Assembly: GCA_030761205.1 (NCBI GenBank)
Contig: JAULJL010000001.1
Location: 42,883,645-42,947,644, forward strand
DNA from: Fremontodendron californicum
Lineage: Eukaryota > Streptophyta > Magnoliopsida > Malvales > Malvaceae
Reading direction: 5' to 3'
Length of the DNA stretch: 64,000 bases
In this document: piece by piece, positions 48,069 through 60,215 of the stretch
Layout of the letters: each line of letters opens with the position of its first letter
Position numbering within the stretch: the stretch's first letter is position 1
The notes under the pieces: generated by a model
Database searches by the model: none
The model's input: the letters and a program-made list of their open reading frames with translations, nothing else
Told to the model about the DNA's origin: nothing
Program-made: the position numbers and the translations under genes

Positions 48069-49044
48069 TGTGTGTAAATTATATATATCTTTACTACTAA
48101 TAAATGTTGGTTATTTGATGAGAAATTAAACAGTCATTTGCTATAATTAACACGGCTCACCCAACAATAATGATTAAGGCAAGGTTAGGGCATTTTCCAT
48201 TATGGCTGATCTTTTAAACTTTGGGTTTTCTCCTCTCCTAGTAATAAACTAAAACACCCGGAATTTTGGCTTCTGGTCGGTTTCTTTTTCTTGTTTACAC
48301 TTCGAGAGCATTTCCTCGAATTTTCAAGGCTTTTGCCCTTTAATTTGATCATCTTTTTTTTCACATTAAAAAGTGAATTTAAACCCCAAAAGAAAGTTGT
48401 CTTTGTTTCTCTCTAATTCTCTCTAATTACTTCCCTTTTAGTAAGATAACACCATCCATCTCTTTTGTTTTTTCTTTTTTAAAAAAATATTGTAGAATAG
48501 AAAAATAGATTGCAGATATTGAAATTCGAACTCAAATTTATTGAATATCACCTTTTAAAGATGATTGTATAAATCAATTAGACTAAGCTTTGGATTCTCA
48601 TCTCTCTTGTCTTTCATTCAAATTAAAACTTAAATCTTTTCATCACAAATCACAAACCCAAAACTTCTTTTGAAAGTGCAATGCAGTGGGCGATGAATAT
48701 TGGACCTACACAACTGTCACTTTGCAGACAAAGCTGTGGAATTAAGAAGCAAACAAATCCACTTTTCTTTTTTTTCTGTTTAAATGAATATTGAGAGATG
48801 GGAGAGAATCATCCTCTTTTTCGATACCTGCCACCAATTATTCCTTAGATTAGATTCTTCATCTTTTCCTCCAGTTTATAAGGTAGGCTTAGCCCCAAGT
48901 CTCAACCATAGTTTTTGCGTACTAAACCAAACTAAGTCATAAGTCATAACCTTCTCCACATGATATATTGAACGTATCACTTAAGGGATTAGGGATCCAG
49001 TAGCCTTTAGAAAAAGGAGAGAAAAGTGCATGGAATATTATGAG
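48069..49044. other. Spacer between Copia element 2 and the LINE
   Basis: AT-rich host sequence with no supported gene, between the two target-site duplications. Confidence 0.5.
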
Positions 49045-49058
49045 AAAGTGAGAAATCT

Positions 49059-50066
49059 ACTTCGCTGCAGTTTTGCTTTTCTTTGTCGACCCTTTCACCT
49101 AAAAGCTCAAAAACAACCGCTTCATCAAGGACGAAATCCAACGCATCAAAGCTGGGAATCCTGATATAAGTCACAGAGAAGCCTTCAGTGCTGCTGCCAA
49201 GAATGTGAGATCGGTGAGTTTTCGAGACAAGCAGAGGGTTTCTGCCTCTGCTTTCCCTAGCCATCTCAAACTCCGGTTTTCCTCCTCCTTCCTCCACTCC
49301 TTCATCCCACCATATCCCTTCTCCTTTCTTTTTTGCTTTCCCTACCCAAACAGATCGATCAAACGGGATTTTACCAGATCGCACCAACCAACCAAACTCC
49401 CCTTAATCTTTCACTTTCCAAGCCACAGCAACCACCCCAAACATCCTCTTTTCCCCATTGTTTTGTCACTTCATAATCCCCAAAAACACAAATCTTGGAC
49501 TTAAGATCTAGATCAAAACAAGCTCAGATCTATCCTTCTAGCGTGTTGATCATTTTTCGGGAGTGGTTGAAGAGGAGTCAATCGAATGCTGAGGTGAGGG
49601 AAAGGCTCCAAAGTGCTAACGTGTACCGGCGCCAGAGGCGCACCCAAGACTCCGAACAACAACCTCAGATCAGAGCGTTTACACGTTGAAATCGAAGCGG
49701 AAGGAACGCGTGCCAGCTGACCCTTCATCCACTGGGCCCACTTACCTTCCATCCTAGAATCTCCACCGTCCGTTCCATCTGGATCGAGACCTTCTTTCAG
49801 GGCTGGCCAAGAAGATGAGGCAGAGCAGGCCTTTTCTTTACTAGATCTGCATTCACACCAAGCTAAGGTTGTAAGCTCGCTGAAATTTGCTCAAAGTTTA
49901 AGTCACCATCTCCAAACAAGTTTGTCAGGACAGATTCACATCCATTTAGTCGATCGGTGCTTCTTTCTTGGATTCTTTCTTGGTTTTTTGCAAAACTGCA
50001 TCTTGAAGCTGTTTTTGGTGTTTGGGTTTTTGGTTTTTGGATCGTTTTGGAATCCTTGTTTCTTAA
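49059..50066 (+). promoter_or_regulatory. 5' UTR and presumed internal promoter of the LINE
   Basis: About 1 kb between the target duplication and the ORF1 start. It is pyrimidine-rich at 49250-49500 and has several short frames on both strands without domains. L1-type elements carry an internal promoter here (family knowledge). No specific element is identified. Confidence 0.6.
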
Positions 50067-51401
50067 ATGGCTTCAGATCAGGCGCGGACATGGATGAAAT
50101 ATTCAGATCACGCGATTGTTCATGATGACATTACACAATCAGATCAAGAGCAGAGGGGAGCTCAAAGGGGGGAAAGGACAGAGGCAGTTACAACAACTTC
50201 TGGTGAGGTGGAAAAAGCTGATTGGAGGAAACTTTTTTCAGCCTCTGCTGATCAGACTTTGCAGTTTTTTCCGCCTCAGATCTGCAATGGAGCTGTGACA
50301 GTAAAGCCTCCAGGTGAGGTTTTTGCAGAAGGAATTCAGCATTGGAAGAACTCTGTGGTGGCTCAGTTCATTGGAAGAATTCCAAACTTCAGTCAATTTC
50401 AGAGAATGGTCACGCTGCTATGGGGGAAAGATAGCACTGTGGAGATTAAGCCAGCTGGGCTAAATCTTTTTGTGATTCAATTCTCTAACTCAGAGGCAAG
50501 AGATCGAGTTCTTGAAGCTGGCCCTTGGCATATCCACAATAAGCCACTTATTGTTAGGAAATGGGAGCCAGGGATGGAAACACTGAATTTCAGTATGGAA
50601 AAACTCCCTATTTGGATTCATTTAGGTCGAGTTCCATTGGAGCTTTATACAAGAACAGGATTGAGCTATATAGCAAGTGCGTTGGGCACTCCTCTCTACA
50701 TGGACAGAATAACATCCAGCCAGCAGAGATTGGCCTATGCCAAAGTGTGTATTGAAGTTGCAGCCACAACTGTCATTCCAAGCACTATAGATGTTGTGTT
50801 GGAGAATGGATCCATTGCGTCCATAACAGTTGAAGCTCCTTGGCTGCCACAAAGGTGCTCAAACTGTAAGATTTTTGGCCATTTGGATAAAGCTTGCCCA
50901 TCTAAGCCTGTTAATGCTGTAGCAAAGGTTTGGAGGCCAAAGGAAAAGAAGCAAGGACAGGAAGAATGTATAGCAGAGGAAATTATTGAGGAGAATGGCA
51001 AAAGAGCTGAATGTGATGCTGGAACTTCATTAGTAAGCCCCAAGAATCAAAATATGATGTCAAGCTTCATCAATAAGGAAGTTATGATGCCAAACCAGAA
51101 AATAAATATTGAAACCAGGAAGGCAAGTTCACTCAATCGATATGCCATTTTGGAAGAAGTAGTTGAGGAAAAGGATAGGGAAGAAATTGAGCCTGAGATC
51201 AAGAATGATACAAGGGCAGTTACTGAAGATGAAAACATGACAGAGCACTCTCCTAGGAAACCAAGAGCAGCTTCTGCTGGAGTAGCAGATCTTATGAAGA
51301 ATCTAAAGACAAAAAGGAGAGGGCCTATTGACAAAGGAAAAAGGACCAGTGCAAAGGTAAATCTCACTACCTCAGGAAGTTCCTTGCCTAACCAATCCTA
51401 A
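50067..51401 (+). CDS. LINE ORF1 protein (DUF4283 and zinc knuckle)
   Basis: 444 aa, uninterrupted. Residues of about 80-200 form a DUF4283-type nucleic-acid binding region (FIGRIPNFSQF, VIQFSNSEARDRVLEAGPWH, LPIWIHLGRVPLELYT). A CCHC zinc knuckle, CSNCKIFGHLDKAC, follows near residue 265. The C-terminal third is charged and of low complexity. ORF1 proteins of plant L1 elements bind the element RNA to form the particle used in retrotransposition. The stop codon overlaps the ORF2 start in TAATG. I used the ATG at 50067; there are no competing in-frame ATGs upstream with coding support. Confidence 0.92.
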   Translation: MASDQARTWMKYSDHAIVHDDITQSDQEQRGAQRGERTEAVTTTSGEVEKADWRKLFSASADQTLQFFPPQICNGAVTVKPPGEVFAEGIQHWKNSVVAQFIGRIPNFSQFQRMVTLLWGKDSTVEIKPAGLNLFVIQFSNSEARDRVLEAGPWHIHNKPLIVRKWEPGMETLNFSMEKLPIWIHLGRVPLELYTRTGLSYIASALGTPLYMDRITSSQQRLAYAKVCIEVAATTVIPSTIDVVLENGSIASITVEAPWLPQRCSNCKIFGHLDKACPSKPVNAVAKVWRPKEKKQGQEECIAEEIIEENGKRAECDAGTSLVSPKNQNMMSSFINKEVMMPNQKINIETRKASSLNRYAILEEVVEEKDREEIEPEIKNDTRAVTEDENMTEHSPRKPRAASAGVADLMKNLKTKRRGPIDKGKRTSAKVNLTTSGSSLPNQS

Positions 51402-54400
51402 TGAATATATTCATATGGAATGTAAGGGGATTCAATCATTCCCTTAAACAAAAAGATGTAGTTAGTAGAATAAGAAAGCTAAGAGCTGACATTGTCTGTC
51501 TGATTGAGACTCATGTCAAGCTTCAGAATATGCAGCAGATTTTAGATAAAAGTTTTCCAGGATGGAGCATGTTCCATAACTATTCTGAGGCCAATAATGG
51601 AAGAATCTGGTTTCTTTACCAAAGCCATGTGCAGCTGAGTCTGGTTGCTTCAATGGACCAAAGCCTTACATGTAGCATATCTTACACAGGCAAGAAGTTC
51701 TTATTCTCTGCCATTTATGCTTCTAATGAGGGCATTGAAAGGAGAAGGTTATGGAGCCATTTAGTTCATCTAAATAGCACACTGTCTAACCTTCCATGGA
51801 TGCTAGCTGGAGACTTCAACACTATCATTGACCCCTCTGAAAGCTCAAGTTATGTTGGATCTCAAGCACCTAGCACTGATATAAGGGATTTTACTGATTG
51901 CTTACAAGTTCTATCTTGTTTTGATCACACATTCATAGGGCCTAGATTCACATGGTCTAACAAGCAAATTGAAGGTTTCCTGGCAAGGAAGTTAGATAGA
52001 GTGCTTATTAATGCAGAATGGCTCACAGCATTTCCAGAGTCTCATGTAGAATTCCTTGCTCCAGAAATTTCTGATCACAGCCCAGCATTCATAAAGCTTG
52101 ATATGGTGAGTGCCTCTCCACCTAAACCTTTCAAGTTTTTTAACTATTGGACCAGACATCCAGAGTTTATACACGTTGTTGAGAACTCTTGGAGGGTACC
52201 TACTGGTGGTAATCCCATGGTCAGGTTGCATACCAAAATGAAGAGATTAAAGTCAGTATTGAAGAACTTTAATCATGCTTATTATGGTAGCATATCGGAG
52301 AAGGTTACAACTAAGAGGAAGGAGTTAGAGGATGTCCAAGTATATCTACTCAGCCATCCTTCTGATGAATTGGTAGAAAAGGAAAGGATGTTAGCTCAAG
52401 AGTATAATGAACTGAGGAAAGCTGAAGAGAGTCACTTCAGGCAGAAGTCAAGGGTTCAATGGCTTCAAGAAGGAGATCAGAATACTGGATTCTTTCACAA
52501 GATGGTTGCAGCTAGGCAGAATAGGGGCACAATGAGAGTCCTGTATGATGATAGTGGAAATAGGCTTGAAACCTTTTCACAGATATCTCAGGCAGCAGTC
52601 TCTCATTTCCAGAAAATTATTGGCACTAAGGACTATAATGTCGAGAGATGTACAAGGGAGTTTCTACGAGAACTTTTACAGTTCTCCTTCTCGGATGCAG
52701 AAAAGTTTGAACTCTCAAAGCCAATATCCAGGGAGGAAATCAAGGAGTCCATTTTTGCCATCAAGGGGGACAAGGCTCCAGGGCCAGATGGTTTCACATC
52801 TCACTTCTTTAAGGAAGCTTGGACAGTAGTAGGGGAAGAGTACATTGATGCCATTCTTCATTTCTTCCAGACAGGAGATTTGCTGGCAGGCTTTAATTCC
52901 ACAATTGTAGCTCTAGTGCCAAAAAACCAAAATCCTACTTGTATTAAAGACTACAGACCTATTTCCTGTTGTTCAGTAGTCTACAAAAGTATTACATCTG
53001 TGATGGCAAGAAGACTCAAAAAATTCCTGCCAACAATCATCAGCAAAAGTCAAAGTGCCTTTGTGGAAGGAAGGAATATCTCAGATAATGTCCTAATGGC
53101 ACAGGAGTTAGTAAGAGGCTATGCCAGGAAAACTCTGTCACCTAGAAGTGCTATAAAGGTTGACCTTCAAAAGGCTTTTGATACACTTGACTGGGACTTC
53201 ATGTTGCTGGTTCTTACAGCTTTGAATTTTCCAACAGAATTTATAACATGGATCAAGAGTTGCATCACTGGTCCTAGGTTCTCTCTATCAATTAATGGAG
53301 GCTTGGTGGGCTACTTTAAGGGAGAAAGGGGTATAAGGCAAGGAGATCCTATCTCTCCCTATCTGTTTGTGCTTGCTATGAATGCACTTTCTAAGCTTTT
53401 GGATGCAGCTGCACAGCATAAAGTCTTTGATTTCCATCCTAAGTGCAAAAGGATTGGGCTCACTCACCTATGTTTTGCTGATGACTTGATGATTTTCACT
53501 AAAGGGCACCTGAAATCCATCCAAGGAGTACAGGATATCCTGGAAAGTTTTTACAAACTTTCTGGTTTGCAGCTCAACTGTGCCAAAACTGAACTTTATT
53601 CTTCTGGAATCAGTAGAGCTCAGCTTCAGGAAATCCAGGGGGTGACAGGTTTCAAGCTAGGAGAGCTGCCAGTGAGGTATTTGGGGGTTCCTTTAGTAAC
53701 AAAGAAGCTGACAGAAAAAGACTGTGTCCCACTTATCTCAAAGATTACTGCTAGGATCACTCACTGGACATCAAAGATTCTGTCCTATGCTGGAAGATTT
53801 CAGCTTATTCAATCAGTTTTGTTCAATATACAAAACTATTGGTGTAGAATCTTTATTCTACCTAAGGCAGTGCTCTCCAGAATTAATCAACTCTGTTCTC
53901 GATTCTATTGGTTAGGGAAAGATGCAGAAGCCAGAGGAGCAAGGGTGAGCTGGCAGAAAATTTGTTGTCCAAGATCAGAGGGGGGACTTGGCCTGAAGGA
54001 TCTAGGTTCTTGGAACAGGGCAAGCATAATGCAGATAATATGGACATTGCTTTTTAAGGCAGGTTCATGGTGGATTGCTTGGATCCACAACTATGTTCTA
54101 AAAGGCACCTCATTCTGGCAGTTTCCAATCACCCAGGGAAGTAGCTGGATTTGGAGGAAACTCCTACAATTGAGACCATTAGCAGCTCAATTTACCTATC
54201 AGAATAATGGAAGATTAGTTTGGCAATTTCCTGGGGACAGGTTTTCAGTGGCTAAAGTGTGGCAGCAAATCAGGCCAAGGCAGCCAAAGGTGGATTGGGA
54301 TAGATTGGTATGGTATGCCTACCATATTCCAAGGCATTCCCAAATATCATGGATGGCAATTCAGAACAAGCTCCCTACAAAAGATCGATTGATGGAATGG

Positions 54401-54817
54401 GGAATGGAACTTAATGGAACTTGTGATATGTGCAGTCAACAAATGGAGACTCGAGATCATTTATTCTTTGAGTGTGAGTATTCTAAGGCAGTATGGAAGG
54501 AGATTCTGCACCTATGTAAGCTTCATAGAGTCATCAGAAGCTGGGACTTCGAAGTTCAATGGGCAAAGAGGAAGCTAATGGGTAAATCTCTTATTGCTAC
54601 AGTGCTTCGAATTGCTTGGAATGCTCTCATATATCATGTATGGAGGGAGAGGAATAACCGCAGGTTTGGTAAACAATCTCAGCAATGTATGCAAATGCTT
54701 GAGAAAATCAAGGAGGAGGTTAGCTATAGACTAGGGGGGATGAAAATCATAAAGGATGATAATGTTAATAGAGATTTGCATGTTGCATGGGGGTTAAAAA
54801 GCTCACTGATAGCATAA
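51401..54817 (+). CDS. LINE ORF2: AP-type endonuclease and reverse transcriptase
   Basis: 1138 aa, uninterrupted. Residues 1-230 are an endonuclease/exonuclease/phosphatase domain (WNVRGFN, CLIETHV, LAGDFNTI, ISDHSPAF). A linker with WLQEGDQNTGFFHKM follows. The reverse transcriptase (about 460-740) has KAPGPDGFTSHFF, DYRPISCCSVVYK, FVEGRNISDNVL, VDLQKAFDTLDW, RQGDPISPYLFVLAM and the catalytic FADDL. A C-terminal zf-RVT region has WMAIQNKLPTKDRL and CDMCSQQMETRDHLFFEC. I see no RNase H domain at the end. The protein would nick target DNA and prime cDNA synthesis there. All catalytic motifs I looked for are present, so the copy may be active. Confidence 0.95.
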   Translation: MNIFIWNVRGFNHSLKQKDVVSRIRKLRADIVCLIETHVKLQNMQQILDKSFPGWSMFHNYSEANNGRIWFLYQSHVQLSLVASMDQSLTCSISYTGKKFLFSAIYASNEGIERRRLWSHLVHLNSTLSNLPWMLAGDFNTIIDPSESSSYVGSQAPSTDIRDFTDCLQVLSCFDHTFIGPRFTWSNKQIEGFLARKLDRVLINAEWLTAFPESHVEFLAPEISDHSPAFIKLDMVSASPPKPFKFFNYWTRHPEFIHVVENSWRVPTGGNPMVRLHTKMKRLKSVLKNFNHAYYGSISEKVTTKRKELEDVQVYLLSHPSDELVEKERMLAQEYNELRKAEESHFRQKSRVQWLQEGDQNTGFFHKMVAARQNRGTMRVLYDDSGNRLETFSQISQAAVSHFQKIIGTKDYNVERCTREFLRELLQFSFSDAEKFELSKPISREEIKESIFAIKGDKAPGPDGFTSHFFKEAWTVVGEEYIDAILHFFQTGDLLAGFNSTIVALVPKNQNPTCIKDYRPISCCSVVYKSITSVMARRLKKFLPTIISKSQSAFVEGRNISDNVLMAQELVRGYARKTLSPRSAIKVDLQKAFDTLDWDFMLLVLTALNFPTEFITWIKSCITGPRFSLSINGGLVGYFKGERGIRQGDPISPYLFVLAMNALSKLLDAAAQHKVFDFHPKCKRIGLTHLCFADDLMIFTKGHLKSIQGVQDILESFYKLSGLQLNCAKTELYSSGISRAQLQEIQGVTGFKLGELPVRYLGVPLVTKKLTEKDCVPLISKITARITHWTSKILSYAGRFQLIQSVLFNIQNYWCRIFILPKAVLSRINQLCSRFYWLGKDAEARGARVSWQKICCPRSEGGLGLKDLGSWNRASIMQIIWTLLFKAGSWWIAWIHNYVLKGTSFWQFPITQGSSWIWRKLLQLRPLAAQFTYQNNGRLVWQFPGDRFSVAKVWQQIRPRQPKVDWDRLVWYAYHIPRHSQISWMAIQNKLPTKDRLMEWGMELNGTCDMCSQQMETRDHLFFECEYSKAVWKEILHLCKLHRVIRSWDFEVQWAKRKLMGKSLIATVLRIAWNALIYHVWRERNNRRFGKQSQQCMQMLEKIKEEVSYRLGGMKIIKDDNVNRDLHVAWGLKSSLIA

Positions 54818-54907
54818 TTGGTTTTTAGCTATGTAAAGAAGACATTGTAAAATAGTACATTTGTTTGCCAGCTATGCTGGTTGTATTGACGAAGCAGTGC
54901 ATGCTGC

Positions 54908-54940
54908 TTTTGGATAAATAAAAACTTTGCTTATCCAAAA
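54908..54940 (+). other. 3'-terminal hairpin of the LINE
   Basis: TTTTGGATAA (54908-54917) and TTATCCAAAA (54931-54940) form a perfect 10-bp stem around a 13-nt loop. The stem ends within the poly(A) tail. It is a candidate recognition structure for the element's reverse transcriptase. Confidence 0.7.
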
Positions 54941-54956
54941 AAAAAGTGAGAAATCT

Positions 54957-57900
54957 TGCTTTTCTTCTATTTACAGCTCAAAACCAATTGTTTTCATTAT
55001 CATTACTATATAAATCTATGTATTTAATATTTAGCATCATCGTGCATATGCTACGTACTGTGCTTCTTTAGGCTGAAGGTTGCTTTAAATAATATTGAAG
55101 AATATATACGGTAAATATATGCTGGTGGAAAAAGGAAGCAGGGGGGGCAAGCCTAGGTGAAAACTTCAAAATTCTTCGTAGGATTGAGGAAACACTTGAA
55201 AATTTAAGTGAGCTACTTATCCAAAAGAAAATTAAATTAAATGAGCAGGTTTTCCCCACACAAACTAATAATTTTTTTTTCGAATGAATGAGCTGGAGGA
55301 TTGAAGCCAGCTGATCATTTGCTTAATTTCTTCTTCTTTTTCCCCATTTCCATTTTAAGGAGGTGACTCTCATTTTTAGCAAACGGTTGCCGTACAAGAA
55401 TTAATGTAACCAAAAAAGGTTGATATTTTGTATAGAATTCTTGATAATCCACATCAAAGAGTTGGGAAATTTTTTAACAAAGCTACAGTACATAAAATCA
55501 TGTCAAATCCAACCACATGGTTTTGTTTGTTTGTCTTAATTAAAAAGGTTATCCCTAGGCCCTAGCTAGTTAATACAGTTAATATTTTACCATTGATCTC
55601 CTAAACAACAACTTAAATCCCTACAAGTGCAGCATTTGAACACTGTGCATATGGACAAAACGATAGCAGCTAATAGCAATAGACATCAATTAGACAGCAC
55701 AAGCAAACCTAATAACCTGTCAAATTAATTTTTCATGTAATATTTAGGTTAAAGTTGTGACATTAGCCACAAAAATGGGGAAAGCTTAGCATATGAAAAC
55801 ACCTTAGAGGGGCCACAATTTAATCCGCCATGCTCCCTCCCTTGGTCGTACAGCGCATGCGTGTTGCAATAGCGAACCATATAAACTTTATTCAGTAAAA
55901 TTTTCAGTTGGAAGTGATAAGGATGAAGGATACATACAGTTGAAAATGTGCTTATATATATATATATATATTCAACTTTGACATGATCATTTGCTATTAA
56001 AACCTCTTTTCACTAAAGTAAAAAAGGTGAATGAATGTGTATAGGGATCAAGCTTTCTTTGTTGGCAAAGAAAATTTTGAGGTGAGCCAGCTTTAAGAAA
56101 TTTCCACATTTGGAAAACCAACAATAGGGGATTGAGAAGATGCATGTCCAAGGGGAATGAAAGTTTATATAGTACTTGACCATGGATTACCTAGCAAGAG
56201 CTAGTAGTGAAAAATAAGGAAATGCCTCGTTTGAATAACTCACCATATCGAAGGCATTCATTGCGGATTTAACAAGTAGCTAGATCCTGTTTGACGTATG
56301 ACTGATGATGTGGTATGAATACCCAATTTTTGGCATATCCTTTAATTACAATCGTGAAAACGAGCAATTAATATAGTATAGGCGATAAAAGTGCTAGTTT
56401 GCAAATCATAAATGTCTAAAGACATAGCCAAGCAAGTTGAAGATTTATCCCAGCTAGTGCATTAATCACACACACCCAAACCCACATCGGACATATATAC
56501 ACCCATTATCCTTAAGGGTTTATTGAGTAGAAAAATCAAATCGGCAACATTTAAGGATGATACTAACAATCTATGATTTTGCCTTTCTCTATTCCAAACT
56601 CATTTATAGTTGGCATTAATTGTTTCTTTCTGAAACCTTGAGATTCATGCATATATACGCACCAATGTAATGAGACCCCTTTTTTTTTTTTTTCAATTTT
56701 CTCCGTTTAGTTTTTATTGAAAAAATGTTGTGAAGTAGGTATATGGCTGCAAATTGTTCATTGTTATGACATTAACGTGCATATTTGTTGCTTATTGGAC
56801 ATGTCCATAACATGTCTATGAAGAAAGACGAAAAAAACCCTAACTCAAAATGTGAAATCTGAATGTGGTGTGCTAGCTCCTACATGGAAAATGGGGTTGG
56901 CCAAGGAATAAAATCTAACACAAAATCTTGGTCCATTATTAAGGGGATGATAGTACCAGACCGATGATATGGTTGCCACATCATTATCTAGAGAAGATGG
57001 GCCCTTAAGCTTTTGATCTTTTTTCATGGGGTTTTGAATTTTTCATACCCTAGTATTCCTTAGAAACACCATGGGATCTGGGCACCCACCTCTAATTATT
57101 CACTTAGGTCTACCTAATCTCAATTATGTTTCTAGTAAGTTTTCCATTGTCCATTTCGTTCTTGTTAAATATCCTTTTGGCAAATTGCAATCCCCAACAC
57201 AATATCAATGTCAGTTCATTTCTTTACTTGATTATTAGCCAGAGTTCTAGATTTTGTGGCATATTTTGTATTGTTTTCGACATTTCTCATGCATCTTTTG
57301 GTTTGCACTCAAAGAAGAAAATAAGGGGAAAAAAAGGGTCTAGACACTAAACATTGCTTTTCTCTATATACCTTCCAACTCCACACCTGAAGTTCCTTAT
57401 TCACTTGGAAGCCTCTTTTATCTTCTTTATAAATTGGTTTTCTTTACTTAGCAAAGGAACTTGAAAGCATATGTAGAAATTATTAGATCCAAATTGCTTA
57501 ATATATATAAAAGAGGAAGGATCAATGTACAATGGTGTAAAATTTATTAGTTTTATATGCTTTTATAATTTCGTATACAATTTATATTTTAACAAATCGA
57601 TTTAGCAATATAATTGCATTCGTCGTGCACGTAAAATTTCGAATCGATCCGATATATATATATCATGTCAATCGAAAATACCATATTTTTAATATATATT
57701 TGACGGTTGAATTTTTTTTACATCAAACAAATAGTTAGACATTTTTAATTTACTCGAAATTTGACATGCACGATCTACACGAATCATAAAGTATGAAAAA
57801 CAACAATCGGATTAAACAAATATAAATAATGTAAAAAATAACAAAAAAAATGTAAAACAAAATTAATTTTACAATAGTATAAGTAAATTTCTTTCTCATA

Positions 57901-59633
57901 TATGAATATATATGCCTAGTACTTCAAGACCTCTACTAAAATAACACCAATAATGGATAGGGCTTTTATGGTTCACACCTGAATTTAGGATCTCAAATCT
58001 CAATTTGTTTAACGAAATGAAATAGTATCAATTTTGGGTAATAAAGAATATATAGTAAATGACAGATTAATCAAACTAACATATATAGTTAGAGTCCGGT
58101 TAACTAGTGTTTATAAGAAAATTTTAGGTAACTTTTTTATTATTATTTTAACCGGTTATATATAGTTATGATGTTTTATTATTATTTTAGGCAAATTTTT
58201 TAACTTCAATACATTAATTTTACTAAATTCAAGAAAAAACAATATATTACTTATACTTTTCTTTCTTTAAATATCATTTTAATCAATATTATTAGACACT
58301 GATTAACATTTTCCATATAATTAATAAGTTGCGCTGCCTAAATATTGTAATCAACTTTATCTAGTGTTCATTGATGTTTGAATAATACCTTTCAATGAAA
58401 ATGGGAGTAGATGAGATATGTTGGTTGTTCCCATATCATCTTCCATGGGTTCCACCTTCAACCCAGCTGGTATTATCGATTGCATGTGTTTTGTTTACTA
58501 ACAACATTCTTGGATTCATATCAAACCTCAATTACTCATTAATTATTGATTTGAAAGGTTAATTAATGTCTCGGCTTTATATGAACAAATAACATAATTT
58601 GCATATGATATACTCCTATAAACATTGACAAACTCAATTAATCTTCTCAAATCATAATCTAATCAATCCTTTCGAATTATTTCTAATCATATAAAGGCAA
58701 AAGCTATGTATGATGCAATTTCTATGGGACCAGTGAGAAATTTTTTAGTAATATGATATATGATTGAACAGATTTGTAATCTAAAAAGGTTTATTTAGTA
58801 AAAAGAAAAAATATATATATATATTAATAAAAAAAATTTTAATAAGAAAAAAATATTAATAATTATGTACAAAGACATATTGAAAATTTTGTTCTTTAAA
58901 CTGCCTAAACACATTTCCTTGCACGTCTTGTTAAATTACGGATGATTAAAGACTAATTATGTAATTAATAAGGTGATGTAACAAAGCAAAGATTGCGGAA
59001 GATTAGCTGTCTGTTCCTGTGTTTTCTTGGGCAAATCCAAGAGACATTATTCTCTATTCCTACATGGACAACAATTTTTTTTAGTAAAAAAAATCATAAT
59101 CTAAAGATAAGAAATTTTTTGATACAAAGAAAATCATAGTCTAATGATAAGAAAAAAAGATTTAAAATTTGAAACTCATACTTGTTGAATGTTACATTTT
59201 AAAAATGATTATATATATGAATCAACTGGATTAAATCTAGATTTATACAAACATCAATTTTATACGACAAAGGCTTCTAATGCTTAAAGACATTTTTTTA
59301 AAGGAAAAGCTGAATATTCCAGCAATATCAAAACACAAAATATAGCTAGCGGAAGCTATTACATGTATTCATATGATTCTTTCCCAGCATATACTTCCAA
59401 GACCTTAACAATTATGCATATACTTGCACTTAATGTGTAATAAAGAAGTGAAAGGCGTATTAACTGAGATTGAAAATTTTTAAGTTCTTGAAACATACTT
59501 ATTTTTAATTTGACAATTCGTATATTCGTATCTTATTTATATAATTTTTAAGTGCTATAATTGTATTTAAGGTATATATTTATATAAATTTTGATACGTT
59601 AATAATTCGTGTTATCTAGATTTTGACACGTTC

Positions 59634-59671
<38 letters not shown>

Positions 59672-60076
59672 CGTGTTCGTGTTCGTGTTATTTTTTCGTA
59701 TCGTGTGATATTTTGTTTCACATTTTAATTATTTTTTTGTCACATTCGTATCATGTAAGTTTTGATAATTGATATTTTTTAAACCAGTCAATTAAAGCAA
59801 TGGAATTCTCTCTCACATGATACTCTATTAATTGCTAAGGTATCAAATCAAGATTGCCTTCGCTTCGGATTCCTAAGATATTCCTTTGAGAACCATAGAG
59901 CGAAATTATATGGAACATGAATTATTATAGAAAAAAAGATTATACATTGCCAATAGCAAAGAGGATAGGATGGTTGCACAAATAATTGGATATCCCACTA
60001 GAAAAAGCACACTCTAAAATACATGCTCATTCAATGCATATAATTGGATCTAATCACTTGTACGTAACGAATAGTT

Positions 60077-60108
<32 letters not shown>

Positions 60109-60215
60109 TTGCTATTTGGTTTATCATTTGCCAATAATTTGATTAATGAAAGGATCTATAAACTCTTTGTACGAAAAAGAGAAAAAAGTGAGATATGATT
60201 AGTTAAGGTCCATAT
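54957..60215. other. Long gene-free AT-rich region
   Basis: About 5.3 kb with no supported gene on either strand. The open frames are short and lack domains or splice support. Microsatellite (TA) runs lie at about 55953-55971, 59635-59668 and 60082-60108. A copy of the ACACGAACA-type repeat lies at 59570-59760. Confidence 0.5.
59570..59760. repeat. Copy of the ACACGAACA-type repeat with internal (TA)n
   Basis: The words 'gatacgttaataattcgt', GACACGTTCGT and CGTGTTCGTGTTCGTGTTATT are the reverse complement of phrases in the array at 8385-10443. A (TA) run of about 34 bp (59635-59668) sits inside. Confidence 0.6.

Larger units (their letters stand above)
49059..54942 (+). mobile_element. Full-length L1-type LINE retrotransposon, both ORFs intact
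   Basis: The element is about 5.9 kb and is bounded by a perfect 14-bp target duplication, AAAGTGAGAAATCT, at 49045-49058 and 54943-54956 (the leading A's are shared with the tail). Its order is a 5' UTR of about 1 kb, ORF1 with a zinc knuckle, ORF2 with endonuclease and reverse transcriptase, a short 3' UTR with AATAAA (54917-54922) and a short poly(A) tail. The 5' end is not truncated, which is rare for LINE copies. The intact frames and perfect duplication point to a recent insertion. Confidence 0.95.

Noticed and set aside
49007..49752. Frames of 64-126 codons on both strands at the LINE 5' end
   Set aside because: They lie in the LINE 5' UTR, one crosses the target duplication, and none has a domain.
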